DNA from: Bacteroidales bacterium
GTDB taxonomy: Bacteria; Bacteroidota; Bacteroidia; Bacteroidales; P3
NCBI GenBank assembly: GCA_900769785.1
Contig: CAAGHV010000125.1
Location: 1-57,204, forward strand
Direction of reading: 5' to 3'
DNA: 57,204 bases
The notes beneath the pieces were generated by a model, which saw nothing but the letters and a program-made list of their open reading frames with translations, was not told the DNA's origin and did not search any database. Positions 33,375-40,335 of this stretch are shown here, piece after piece. The position numbers and the translations under genes were made by a program. Within the stretch, counting starts at the first letter, position 1. The number at the start of each line of letters is the position of its first letter.

Positions 33375-33416
33375 CTACTGACGAAAATCAAATAAATCGC
33401 TCATTTTCGTCAGTAG
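33375..33416. repeat. 42-bp inverted repeat, copy 4
   Basis: Arms extend to 17 bp here (33372-33388 and 33403-33419, perfect). The spacer CAAATAAATCGCTC is again 14 nt. Confidence 0.9.
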
Positions 33417-33453
33417 GGAAAATGCTTAACTCCGAGGATAATTCCTCTTATCA

Positions 33454-33673
33454 AATTATCCCATATATCTTAACCTTCATAACATATATACGTTAGTACA
33501 GCAAGATATATGGGACGAAACTCCCATACTTACGGGTCAAAACCATGGGAGTTACAGGTCAAAACTATGGCACTTTTGGGTCGTAAACCGCAGGGTTGCG
33601 GGTGCTAAATATGGGGTTGGCAAATGGCTACCTTGTGGTATTGTTGCAAACCGGTAGGGGAGATGTTTGTGGG
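33454..33673. repeat. 22-bp array, about ten units
   Basis: Best units start at 33519, 33541, 33563, 33585 and 33607 with consensus AACYATGGGAGTTACGGGTC. The preceding three units hold CATATAT cores and pair as TCCCATATATCTT (33459-33471) with 33503-33515, like the 30.7-kb array. The last unit runs almost to the stop codon of the TrmH-type gene. Units beyond 33628 are degenerate. Confidence 0.78.
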
Positions 33674-33687
33674 TTATGATATGGTGC

Positions 33688-34452
33688 TTATTCCTCGCTG
33701 CGGCAGAATTCCGACAGCAGTATAGCTGTGGCTACCGAGGCGTTGAGGCTTTCGCAGGTGTGCCCCACGTTGGGAATCATCAGCCGGTGGGTTACTTTGG
33801 AGACTATCTCGGGCGATATGCCTTTGCTTTCGTTGCCTATTACAAGGATGCCTTTGTGTTTCGATAGCTCTGAGCGGTATATGTTTTCTCCGCCTAGTAT
33901 GCCTCCGTATATAGGTATGTTTTCTTTATGGCATTCGTCCAAAAGCGGAGCCAAGTCGGCATATTCGATATTGGTGCGGAATATTCCGCCCATAGTCGAT
34001 TGTACTACCTTGGGGTTGTAGCAGTTTACGGTGTCGGGGCTGCATACAATGTTGCGTATTCCAAACCAGTCGCAGGTGCGTATAATGGTACCCATATTGC
34101 CGGGGTCTTGTATCTTGTCCAGCACCAGGGTCATTTGGTTGGCGGATATGGTTACTGTGAATGTTTTTCTTTTCACCAGCATCCACACTTGGTTTGGCGT
34201 TTTCATTCCGCTTAAGCGTTCAAGTTCGGCGTTGGTAACTTCAAAGGTGTTTTCGGGATTGATTTTCTTTCTTACCAATGTCCTGTTTTCTATAAACCAC
34301 TCTTCCAATGCACAAATGGTTTCTACTTCGAAGTCGGAGCTTAGTGCTTCCTGCACCATTTTTGTGCCTTCTACTACGAATACTTGTTCTTGGTCGCACA
34401 TTTTGGCTGTTTTATATGCCGATAGTTCTTTGAGTTTTGCTTTTGAAATCAT
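33688..34452 (-). CDS. TrmH/SpoU-family RNA 2'-O-methyltransferase
   Basis: 254 residues from the ATG at 34452. The frame extends 17 codons further up, but MISKAKLKELS is the typical beginning. An N-terminal substrate-binding domain (~1-95) is followed by the knotted SPOUT domain: motif 1 LDKIQDPGNMGTIIRTCDWFG (~108), motif 2 LVIGNESKGIS (~203) and motif 3 NVGHTCESLNASVATAILL (~229). It methylates ribose in rRNA or tRNA; the target cannot be told. No terminator is visible downstream, where the 22-bp array begins. Confidence 0.9.
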   Translation of the reverse strand: MISKAKLKELSAYKTAKMCDQEQVFVVEGTKMVQEALSSDFEVETICALEEWFIENRTLVRKKINPENTFEVTNAELERLSGMKTPNQVWMLVKRKTFTVTISANQMTLVLDKIQDPGNMGTIIRTCDWFGIRNIVCSPDTVNCYNPKVVQSTMGGIFRTNIEYADLAPLLDECHKENIPIYGGILGGENIYRSELSKHKGILVIGNESKGISPEIVSKVTHRLMIPNVGHTCESLNASVATAILLSEFCRSEE

Positions 34453-34493
34453 TTGTATTGTGTGGTTTATAGGTTTGTGTGTATATTGAAAAG

Positions 34494-34528
34494 AAAAGAA
34501 CAAGATGACGTATCATTCTTGTTCTTTT
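34494..34528 (-). terminator. gcvT terminator
   Basis: AAAAGAACAAGA (34494-34505) and its exact complement (34517-34528). It lies between gcvT and the TrmH-type gene, both on the minus strand. Confidence 0.82.
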
Positions 34529-34555
34529 CGAGGTTTTATGTGTTTGTTACATAAA

Positions 34556-35662
34556 TTATTGTGCTTTGTAGAAAGGCATACGTACAACTTTAGCTTTCAA
34601 AAGTTTTTCACGTATTTTGATGAATATTTCGGTATCTTTCTTTCCGAAAGCGGCTTTTACCAAAGCAGTACCTATGTTTTTGCCGGTAGAAGGTGAAGGG
34701 CTACCTGAGCGAACTTCGCCTATTACGTTACCTTCGGCATCACATACTTCGTATCCACTACGAGGAATACCACGGTCTTCCATTTCGAAACCTACTATTT
34801 TCTTTTCAACGCCGTTAGCTTTTTGAGCTTCGAATATATCGCGGTTGATAAAGTTGTTGCCATCAACAAATTTGGTTATCCAACCCAAACCTGCTTCGAT
34901 AGGAGATATAGTATCGTCTATTTCATGACCGTATAGGCAGAATCCCATTTCAAGACGCAAGGTGTCGCGACAACCCAAACCTGCAGGTTTGATACCGAAT
35001 TCTTTACCTGCTTCGAATACTGCATCCCATACATTTTTGGCGTATTTTGCGGGCATATATATTTCGCATCCGCCTGCTCCGGTGTAACCGGTAGTAGAGA
35101 AGATGATGTTTTCGATTCCTGCAAAAGTAATGATTTGGAATGTGTAATATTTCATATCCACAACGTTAGCTTCGGTAAGCTTTTGCATAGCTTTCAAAGC
35201 GTTAGGACCTTGAACTGCCAATTGAGCCCATTGTTCACTTTCGTTTACAAATTCTTCGCCTACTTTTAATCCCATTTCTTCGGCTATTTTGCTCATCCAT
35301 TTCCAGTCTTTGTCGATATTAGCAGCATTGGGAACCATAAAATAATGGTCGTCGGCAACGCGATATACCAACATATCGTCAACTATACCACCTTTACCAT
35401 TTGGCAAACAGGTGTATTGTACTTGTCCGTCTTCCAATGCAGCTACGTCGTTAACTGTAACGTATTGCATAAATTCTTTTGCTTTAGGTCCTTTTGCACG
35501 AAATTCGCCCATGTGGCTTACGTCGAAAACACCAACGTTGTTACGTACATTATTATGTTCAATTGTCAACCCTTCGTATTGAATTGGCATGTTGTAACCG
35601 GCAAATTCGGCCATCTTTGCTCCCAATTCAATGTGTAAATTGGTATAAGGAGTAGTCTTCAT
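34556..35662 (-). CDS. gcvT: Glycine cleavage system T protein (aminomethyltransferase)
   Basis: 368 residues, the usual length. Starts TPYTNLHIELGAKMAEFAGYNMP; folate-binding SHMGEF and the conserved catalytic Asp in KYYTFQ/STTGYTGAGGCEIY surroundings, and GLGCRDTLRLEMGFCLYGHE are diagnostic. It transfers the methylene group from the H-protein aminomethyl-lipoyl arm to tetrahydrofolate and releases ammonia. gcvH and gcvP are not in the window. Single-gene unit with a promoter at 35727-35734. Confidence 0.96.
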   Translation of the reverse strand: MKTTPYTNLHIELGAKMAEFAGYNMPIQYEGLTIEHNNVRNNVGVFDVSHMGEFRAKGPKAKEFMQYVTVNDVAALEDGQVQYTCLPNGKGGIVDDMLVYRVADDHYFMVPNAANIDKDWKWMSKIAEEMGLKVGEEFVNESEQWAQLAVQGPNALKAMQKLTEANVVDMKYYTFQIITFAGIENIIFSTTGYTGAGGCEIYMPAKYAKNVWDAVFEAGKEFGIKPAGLGCRDTLRLEMGFCLYGHEIDDTISPIEAGLGWITKFVDGNNFINRDIFEAQKANGVEKKIVGFEMEDRGIPRSGYEVCDAEGNVIGEVRSGSPSPSTGKNIGTALVKAAFGKKDTEIFIKIREKLLKAKVVRMPFYKAQ

Positions 35663-35726
35663 TTTTTGTTTATTTATTTATTATTTAATATATTACATGT
35701 GAAAGTATCACTTCAATTACAATCTG

Positions 35727-35734
35727 CAAAGTTA
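35727..35734 (-). promoter_or_regulatory. gcvT promoter, -7 element
   Basis: TAACTTTG on the minus strand, about 65 bp upstream of the start. No glycine riboswitch is evident in the short leader. Confidence 0.7.
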
Positions 35735-35800
35735 CGTTTTTTTCTTCAATAAACAAAACTTTTTCTAGCAAGTTATTTATCTATGTGCTACCAAATATAT

Positions 35801-35998
35801 TTTACTCGTGATGTAGATGTGTTTACATCACGGGGTTGTTGCGTTTCCCTCTCGAGTAAAATTCATTTGTATGGTGAGTAAATTTTTGCGGTATTGGTGG
35901 TGTTATTTTGTGGCCTTATGTGCTGTGGCTGATGGTATATTGTCAATCCAATTGCGGTATATTGTTGTGCGCCCGATGGTATATCGTCGTTTTTCGCT
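35801..35998. repeat. Nine-unit 22-bp array
   Basis: Units start every 22 bp from 35801. The first four are CTCGTGATGTAGATG-type; the fourth (35867) carries TATGGTGAGTAAATTTTT. The last three (35933, 35955, 35977) begin TGGTATATTGT or TGGTATATCGT. Both unit types also occur in the 7.7-kb array. It fills the gap between the M13 peptidase terminator and the gcvT promoter. Confidence 0.88.
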
Positions 35999-36032
35999 CT
36001 GTAATGGCTTTTGCTAAAAGCTATAAAATAAG

Positions 36033-36066
36033 AAGCGACTACCGAAACACTGTTCGGTAGTCGCTT
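36033..36066 (-). terminator. Terminator of the M13 peptidase gene
   Basis: AAGCGACTACCGAA (36033-36046) pairs with TTCGGTAGTCGCTT (36053-36066). Confidence 0.85.
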
Positions 36067-36102
36067 ATATCATTGAATCATATATTTTCTATAACGTTGC
36101 TT

Positions 36103-38151
36103 TTACCAAAGTACCACTTGTTTTTCGGGAGCAAGGTACATGCTGTCGCCTTCCTTCACGTCGAAAGCTTGGATGAAAGCAGCTATGTGTGGTAATGTGG
36201 CGTTTACACGCAAACGTCCCAACGAGTGTGGGTCTATGGCAGTAAGACGAAGAATTTCTTGTTCGCGGATGTTGCCTGCCCATACACCTGCATAGGCAAT
36301 AAAGAAACGTTGAGCAGCGCTGAAGCCGTCCATCTCTTCGCCGTTTACTTGTCCTTTAGCTATAGCGTTTTGCATAGCTTGGTAGGATATTTGAAGGCCA
36401 CCGTTGTCGGCTATGTTTTCGCCCAAAGTAAATTTGCCGTTGGCGTAGGTTTCGGGGTTGTCGCTTACCTTTATGGCGTTGAACCAGTCAACTAGCACTT
36501 GTGCGTTGTTTGTAAAGTTTTCGGCATCACCGGCTGTCCACCAGTCTTTTAGATTGCCGTCCTTGTCGTATTGGCGGCCCTGGTCGTCAAAGCCGTGAGT
36601 CATTTCGTGGCCTATCACAACGCCTATAGCACCGTAGTTTACAGCATCGTCGGCATTCATGTCGAAGAATGGAGGTTGCAATATACCTGCGGGGAAGCAT
36701 ATTTCGTTGGTAGTTGGGTTGTAGTAAGCGTTAACTGTTTGTGGGGTCATCAACCATTCGGTTTTATCGGTAGGTTTGTCTATTTTGTTTATCATATAGG
36801 CAATGTCAAATTGGTTGGAGCGAAGGATGTTGGCAAAATAGCTATCGCCTTTTATTTCCAATCCGCTGTAGTCTCTCCACTTGTCGGGATAACCAACTTT
36901 TACTAGTATTGTTCCAAGTTTTTCAAGGGCTTTTTGTTTGGTAGTGTCGTTCATCCAAGCGGCAGCTTGTATGCGTTCGCCAAAGGCAGTTTTTAGGTTG
37001 TCAACCAATGTAATCATACGGTCTTTAGCTTCTTTGGGGAAGTATTTTTCAACGTACATTTGACCTACTGCTTCGCCCAAAGCGCCGTCAACAGTTCCGG
37101 TTACGCGTTTCCAACGTGGACGCATTTCTTCTTTTCCCGAAAGGGCAGTGCCGTAGAATTTGAATGATTCTTTTACAAAGTCGTCGCTCAAATAACCTGC
37201 AGCAGTGTTTATTACGTTCCAAGCAAAGTATGCTTTTACCTTTTCAACGTCGCCTTTAAGTATTTCGTTGGCTTCGGTTATGTATTCGGGTTGTCCCACG
37301 TTGAGGCTTTTCATTTCGGGTAGGCCTATGGCTTTGAAGTATTCGGCAAATTTCATATCTTTTGCCAAAGCGTCGGTTTCTTCAACAGTCATTTTGTGGA
37401 ATGTTTTGTATGGGTCGCGAAGGGCTTCCTTGTCGTACGATGCCTTTGCCAAGCGTGTTTCAATATACATTACCATTTGTGCCAATTCTTCGGCCGATTT
37501 GTTTGCCATCTTGTCGTATCCCGAAAGGGTAAACATATTGGCAATCATTTCGGTATATTTAGCACGAAGTTCCTTGTTGTGGTCGTCGTCTTTTAGGTAA
37601 TAATCGCGGTCGCCCATAGCAATACCGGTTTGCCATAGCCAAGCTATTGTCATTTTGCTATCGCTGTAATCGGCTTCGGCAAATAGGCCGAAGAATGGGT
37701 TGATACCGTTGATGTGTAGGTTGGTCATTTCCTTTTGAAGGTCGTCGGTAGTAGCCAATGCTGCTATGTTTTTAAGCATACCTTCTATTGGTTGAGCACC
37801 TTGGTTGTTCAGTGTGGTGCTGTCCATACCCATGTTGTAAAGAGTTGCTATTTTGTCGGGTATCGAGTTGGCTTCGTGCTTGTTGGCGGCTATCTCTTCG
37901 ATAAGCGACTTAAGTTGTTCGCGGTTGTCTTCGGCCAACTTGTCGAACGAGCCGTAGCGCGAGTATTCGTCTGTCAACGGATTTTTTTCCATCCATCCGC
38001 CACAGGCGTATTGATAAAAATTATCGGCAGGGTTTGCCGTAGTGTCCAAGTTGGACTTGTCGATTCCCGAAGTCAGTTCGGGGGTCTTAGGACCTTTGTT
38101 GCATGATGCAAATAAACCTAATGCCATAACTGCAATCAGTGTTTTTTTCAT
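36103..38151 (-). CDS. M13-family zinc metallopeptidase lipoprotein (PepO/neprilysin-like)
   Basis: 682 residues. The lipoprotein signal MKKTLIAVMALGLFASC places acylated Cys at 17, so it is anchored on a membrane facing the periplasm or cell surface. The N-terminal M13 domain (PADNFYQYACGGWMEKNP at ~41) is followed by the catalytic domain: zinc site VIGHEMTHGFDDQGRQYDKD and the second motif GENIADNGGL, then the C-terminal DPHSLGRLRVNATLPHIAAF. It cleaves oligopeptides. The final residues KQVVLW replace the usual C-x-V-W ending. Single gene with promoter and terminator. Confidence 0.95.
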   Translation of the reverse strand: MKKTLIAVMALGLFASCNKGPKTPELTSGIDKSNLDTTANPADNFYQYACGGWMEKNPLTDEYSRYGSFDKLAEDNREQLKSLIEEIAANKHEANSIPDKIATLYNMGMDSTTLNNQGAQPIEGMLKNIAALATTDDLQKEMTNLHINGINPFFGLFAEADYSDSKMTIAWLWQTGIAMGDRDYYLKDDDHNKELRAKYTEMIANMFTLSGYDKMANKSAEELAQMVMYIETRLAKASYDKEALRDPYKTFHKMTVEETDALAKDMKFAEYFKAIGLPEMKSLNVGQPEYITEANEILKGDVEKVKAYFAWNVINTAAGYLSDDFVKESFKFYGTALSGKEEMRPRWKRVTGTVDGALGEAVGQMYVEKYFPKEAKDRMITLVDNLKTAFGERIQAAAWMNDTTKQKALEKLGTILVKVGYPDKWRDYSGLEIKGDSYFANILRSNQFDIAYMINKIDKPTDKTEWLMTPQTVNAYYNPTTNEICFPAGILQPPFFDMNADDAVNYGAIGVVIGHEMTHGFDDQGRQYDKDGNLKDWWTAGDAENFTNNAQVLVDWFNAIKVSDNPETYANGKFTLGENIADNGGLQISYQAMQNAIAKGQVNGEEMDGFSAAQRFFIAYAGVWAGNIREQEILRLTAIDPHSLGRLRVNATLPHIAAFIQAFDVKEGDSMYLAPEKQVVLW

Positions 38152-38240
38152 TTTCTATAAAAATTTTAATTACTAATTATTGTTCTACTTTGTTGATATA
38201 TAAGCTTTTTAATTGGTGCTTGTATATCTTCTTTGTTTTG

Positions 38241-38248
38241 CAAATATA
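38241..38248 (-). promoter_or_regulatory. M13 peptidase promoter, -7 element
   Basis: TATATTTG on the minus strand, about 90 bp upstream of the start. Confidence 0.65.
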
Positions 38249-38611
38249 CGATTATTTTTTTTGGCATCTTTCAGAATAAGAAAAATTACAATCTATCTGT
38301 AAAACTTGAACTGTTTATTGGTTGAAAAAGATACTTCATTAAGGTTTGGTTTATTCTTTTTATTTGTATAAAATGTTTGTAATCAAATCTTTTATAATGC
38401 AATGAAAGAATATTGACTCTCTACTCGCCCGATGATGATACATTGAGGTTGTATCTTAATGAATAAAGTTAGCGGCTTTGAAAGTTGCATAATTCAAATA
38501 TTGCATATTGGTTAATAATACTTAAAATACTGTCTTTCGCAGAATGAAATTCCGAGTAGTTTTTCTTCTGATGATAAATGATTGATTTTCAGGTATTGTA
38601 TTCTTCTCTTG
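38249..38611. other. Gap with no visible gene
   Basis: AT-rich sequence leading to the 22-bp array at 38612. I see no ORF, RNA gene or terminator. Confidence 0.6.
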
Positions 38612-38699
38612 TTGAGAGTGCGTTCTCAATTTCTTGAGAGTGCACTCTCAGCGTCTTGAGTATGCACTCTCAGCAACTTGAGAGTGCACTCTCAAGAAA
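38612..38699. repeat. Four-unit 22-bp palindromic array
   Basis: Units start at 38612, 38634, 38656 and 38678. Units 2 and 4 contain the perfect 16-bp palindrome TGAGAGTGCACTCTCA; units 1 and 3 are near copies. It lies in the gap between the M13 peptidase and rlmB. Confidence 0.92.
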
Positions 38700-38848
38700 C
38701 GGACTCTCCAATGTAGTCCGAAAACCTCTTTGAAGGTCATTTTTTGTATGTGGAAAGTTCTAAAAAAATCTTAAATTGAATTGTTTGCTTACTATCGATT
38801 TTCCCACCTACTGATTAGGTTCAATCGATTTTTGTTTTTATAAAAAAA

Positions 38849-38885
38849 AGCCCGAAAGCGAAGCTGTGTGGTTCGCTTTCGGGCT
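38849..38885 (-). terminator. Terminator of the ruvB-rlmB operon
   Basis: AGCCCGAAAGCGAA (38849-38862) and its exact complement (38872-38885), then a T8 run on the minus strand. Confidence 0.95.
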
Positions 38886-38911
38886 GTATGCCAGATGTGG
38901 CAGGGCGGGGG

Positions 38912-39685
38912 TTAGAGTATGCCCCGTTGGCGTAGAACTTCGTACATAAACACTCCGGCTGCCACGCTTACGTTGAGCGATTCTACCTCTCCCAGCATTG
39001 GCAGTTTGGCTTTGGCATTGCACATCTTCAGGTATTCGTTGGATACTCCGCTGCCTTCGGCACCCATAATCAGCAGGGTGGGCAGGGTGAAATCGACCTG
39101 GGTGTAGGGCGTGCTGCTCTTTTCGGTGGCTGCACATACTTGCATTCCCGATTGCTTGGCATAGTTGATAACCGTTTTCAGATTGTCTTCGCGGCATACG
39201 GGTATCCTTAGCAATGCTCCGGACGACGATTTGATGGCGTCGTCGTTGATGGCGGCACTGCCATGGGCCGGCACTACTATGGCATCTACTCCGGCACACT
39301 CGGCCGTGCGGGCTATGGCTCCCAGGTTGCGAACGTCCGTAACCTTGTCAAGCATTATTATGAATGGTACCTTGCCTTGGGCCTCAACGCTGGGTATGAT
39401 TTCCATAATGGAGAAGTAGTTTATTGGCGATATTATGGCCACTGCTCCTTGGTGGTTGCCGTTGCGAGTGGTGCGGTTGAGCTTTTCGATGGGTACAAAT
39501 TGGAACGGTATGTTGTGCTCCCTTACCATTCGGCGCAGCTCTGTAACCAATGGGCCTGTTGCACTGTTTTGTAGTAATATCTTGTCTATCTCTTTGCCCG
39601 CTTTGATGGCTTCCATTACCGGATGTAGGCCGTAGATAATCATTTCGGGGTTGCTTTTGGGTTTGTTATTCAATGCTTTTTCCAT
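38912..39685 (-). CDS. rlmB: 23S rRNA (guanosine-2'-O)-methyltransferase, RlmB-like
   Basis: 257 residues, SPOUT/TrmH family. MIIYGLHPVMEAIKAGKEID is the typical RlmB N-terminal domain start, followed by VTDVRNLGAIARTAECAGVD (motif 1), LLIMGAEGSGVS (motif 2) and LGEVESLNVSVAAGVFMYEVLR (motif 3). RlmB makes Gm2251 in the peptidyl-transferase loop. The start at 39685 overlaps the end of lolD by 20 bases; a later ATG at 39643 would give a core-only form without overlap. Last gene of a five-gene operon. Confidence 0.9.
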   Translation of the reverse strand: MEKALNNKPKSNPEMIIYGLHPVMEAIKAGKEIDKILLQNSATGPLVTELRRMVREHNIPFQFVPIEKLNRTTRNGNHQGAVAIISPINYFSIMEIIPSVEAQGKVPFIIMLDKVTDVRNLGAIARTAECAGVDAIVVPAHGSAAINDDAIKSSSGALLRIPVCREDNLKTVINYAKQSGMQVCAATEKSSTPYTQVDFTLPTLLIMGAEGSGVSNEYLKMCNAKAKLPMLGEVESLNVSVAAGVFMYEVLRQRGIL

Positions 39686-40319
39686 CTCTCATTGTTATTT
39701 TGCGGTCGGCCATTTCGGCAAACTCTTCGTTATGCGTTACTATTATAAATGTTTGGTTGTATTGGCGGCGTAGCTCGAAGAAAAGGTTGTGCAGCTCGCG
39801 AGCGTTCACAGAGTCGAGGTTTCCCGAAGGCTCGTCGGCCAATACAACAGCCGGTGTGTTTATAAGAGCCCTTGCTACGGCCACCCTTTGCTGTTCGCCC
39901 CCCGATAGTTCAGACGGTTTGTGCCCTGCACGGTGGCTAATCTTCAGAAAGTCCATCAGCAGGCGGGCACGCTCTTCCATCTCCTTGCGTGGCGTTTGTT
40001 TTATCATGGCCGGCATAAGGATGTTTTCCAACGCCGTAAACTCGGGCAGCAGGTGGTGGAATTGGAATACAAAGCCTATGTTGGAGTTTCTAAACTCCGA
40101 CAGCTTTTTCTCCGAAAGGGCGTTGATATTGGTGTTGTTGATAATGATGCTACCTTTGTCGGGCTTTTCCAGTGTGCCTATAATCTGTAGCAGAGTAGTT
40201 TTGCCGGCACCCGACGCTCCCACTATCGATATTATCTCGCCTTTCTCAACGCTTAGGTCTATGCCTTTCAGCACCTCCACATTGCCGTACGATTTGTGTA
40301 TGTTCTCTATCTTTATCAT
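39666..40319 (-). CDS. lolD: Lipoprotein-releasing ABC transporter ATPase, LolD-like
   Basis: 217 residues. Walker A GASGAGKTT, Q-loop FVFQFHHLLPEFTALEN, signature LSGGEQQRVAVARAL, Walker B VVLADEPSGNLD and the H-loop VTHNEEF are all intact. The HHLLPEFTALENV-like segment is characteristic of LolD, the ATPase that drives lipoprotein extraction from the inner membrane. The permease (lolC/E) is not nearby, which is usual in Bacteroidota. A MacB-type ATPase is the alternative. It starts 16 bp after the patatin gene and overlaps rlmB. Confidence 0.9.
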   Translation of the reverse strand: MIKIENIHKSYGNVEVLKGIDLSVEKGEIISIVGASGAGKTTLLQIIGTLEKPDKGSIIINNTNINALSEKKLSEFRNSNIGFVFQFHHLLPEFTALENILMPAMIKQTPRKEMEERARLLMDFLKISHRAGHKPSELSGGEQQRVAVARALINTPAVVLADEPSGNLDSVNARELHNLFFELRRQYNQTFIIVTHNEEFAEMADRKITMRDGKSIE

Positions 40320-40335
40320 TATATATATTCTGTTC

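Noticed and set aside
34494..34528. Hairpin as part of a glycine riboswitch for gcvT
   Set aside because: It is downstream of gcvT on its own strand and has simple terminator form; the gcvT leader is too short for a riboswitch.
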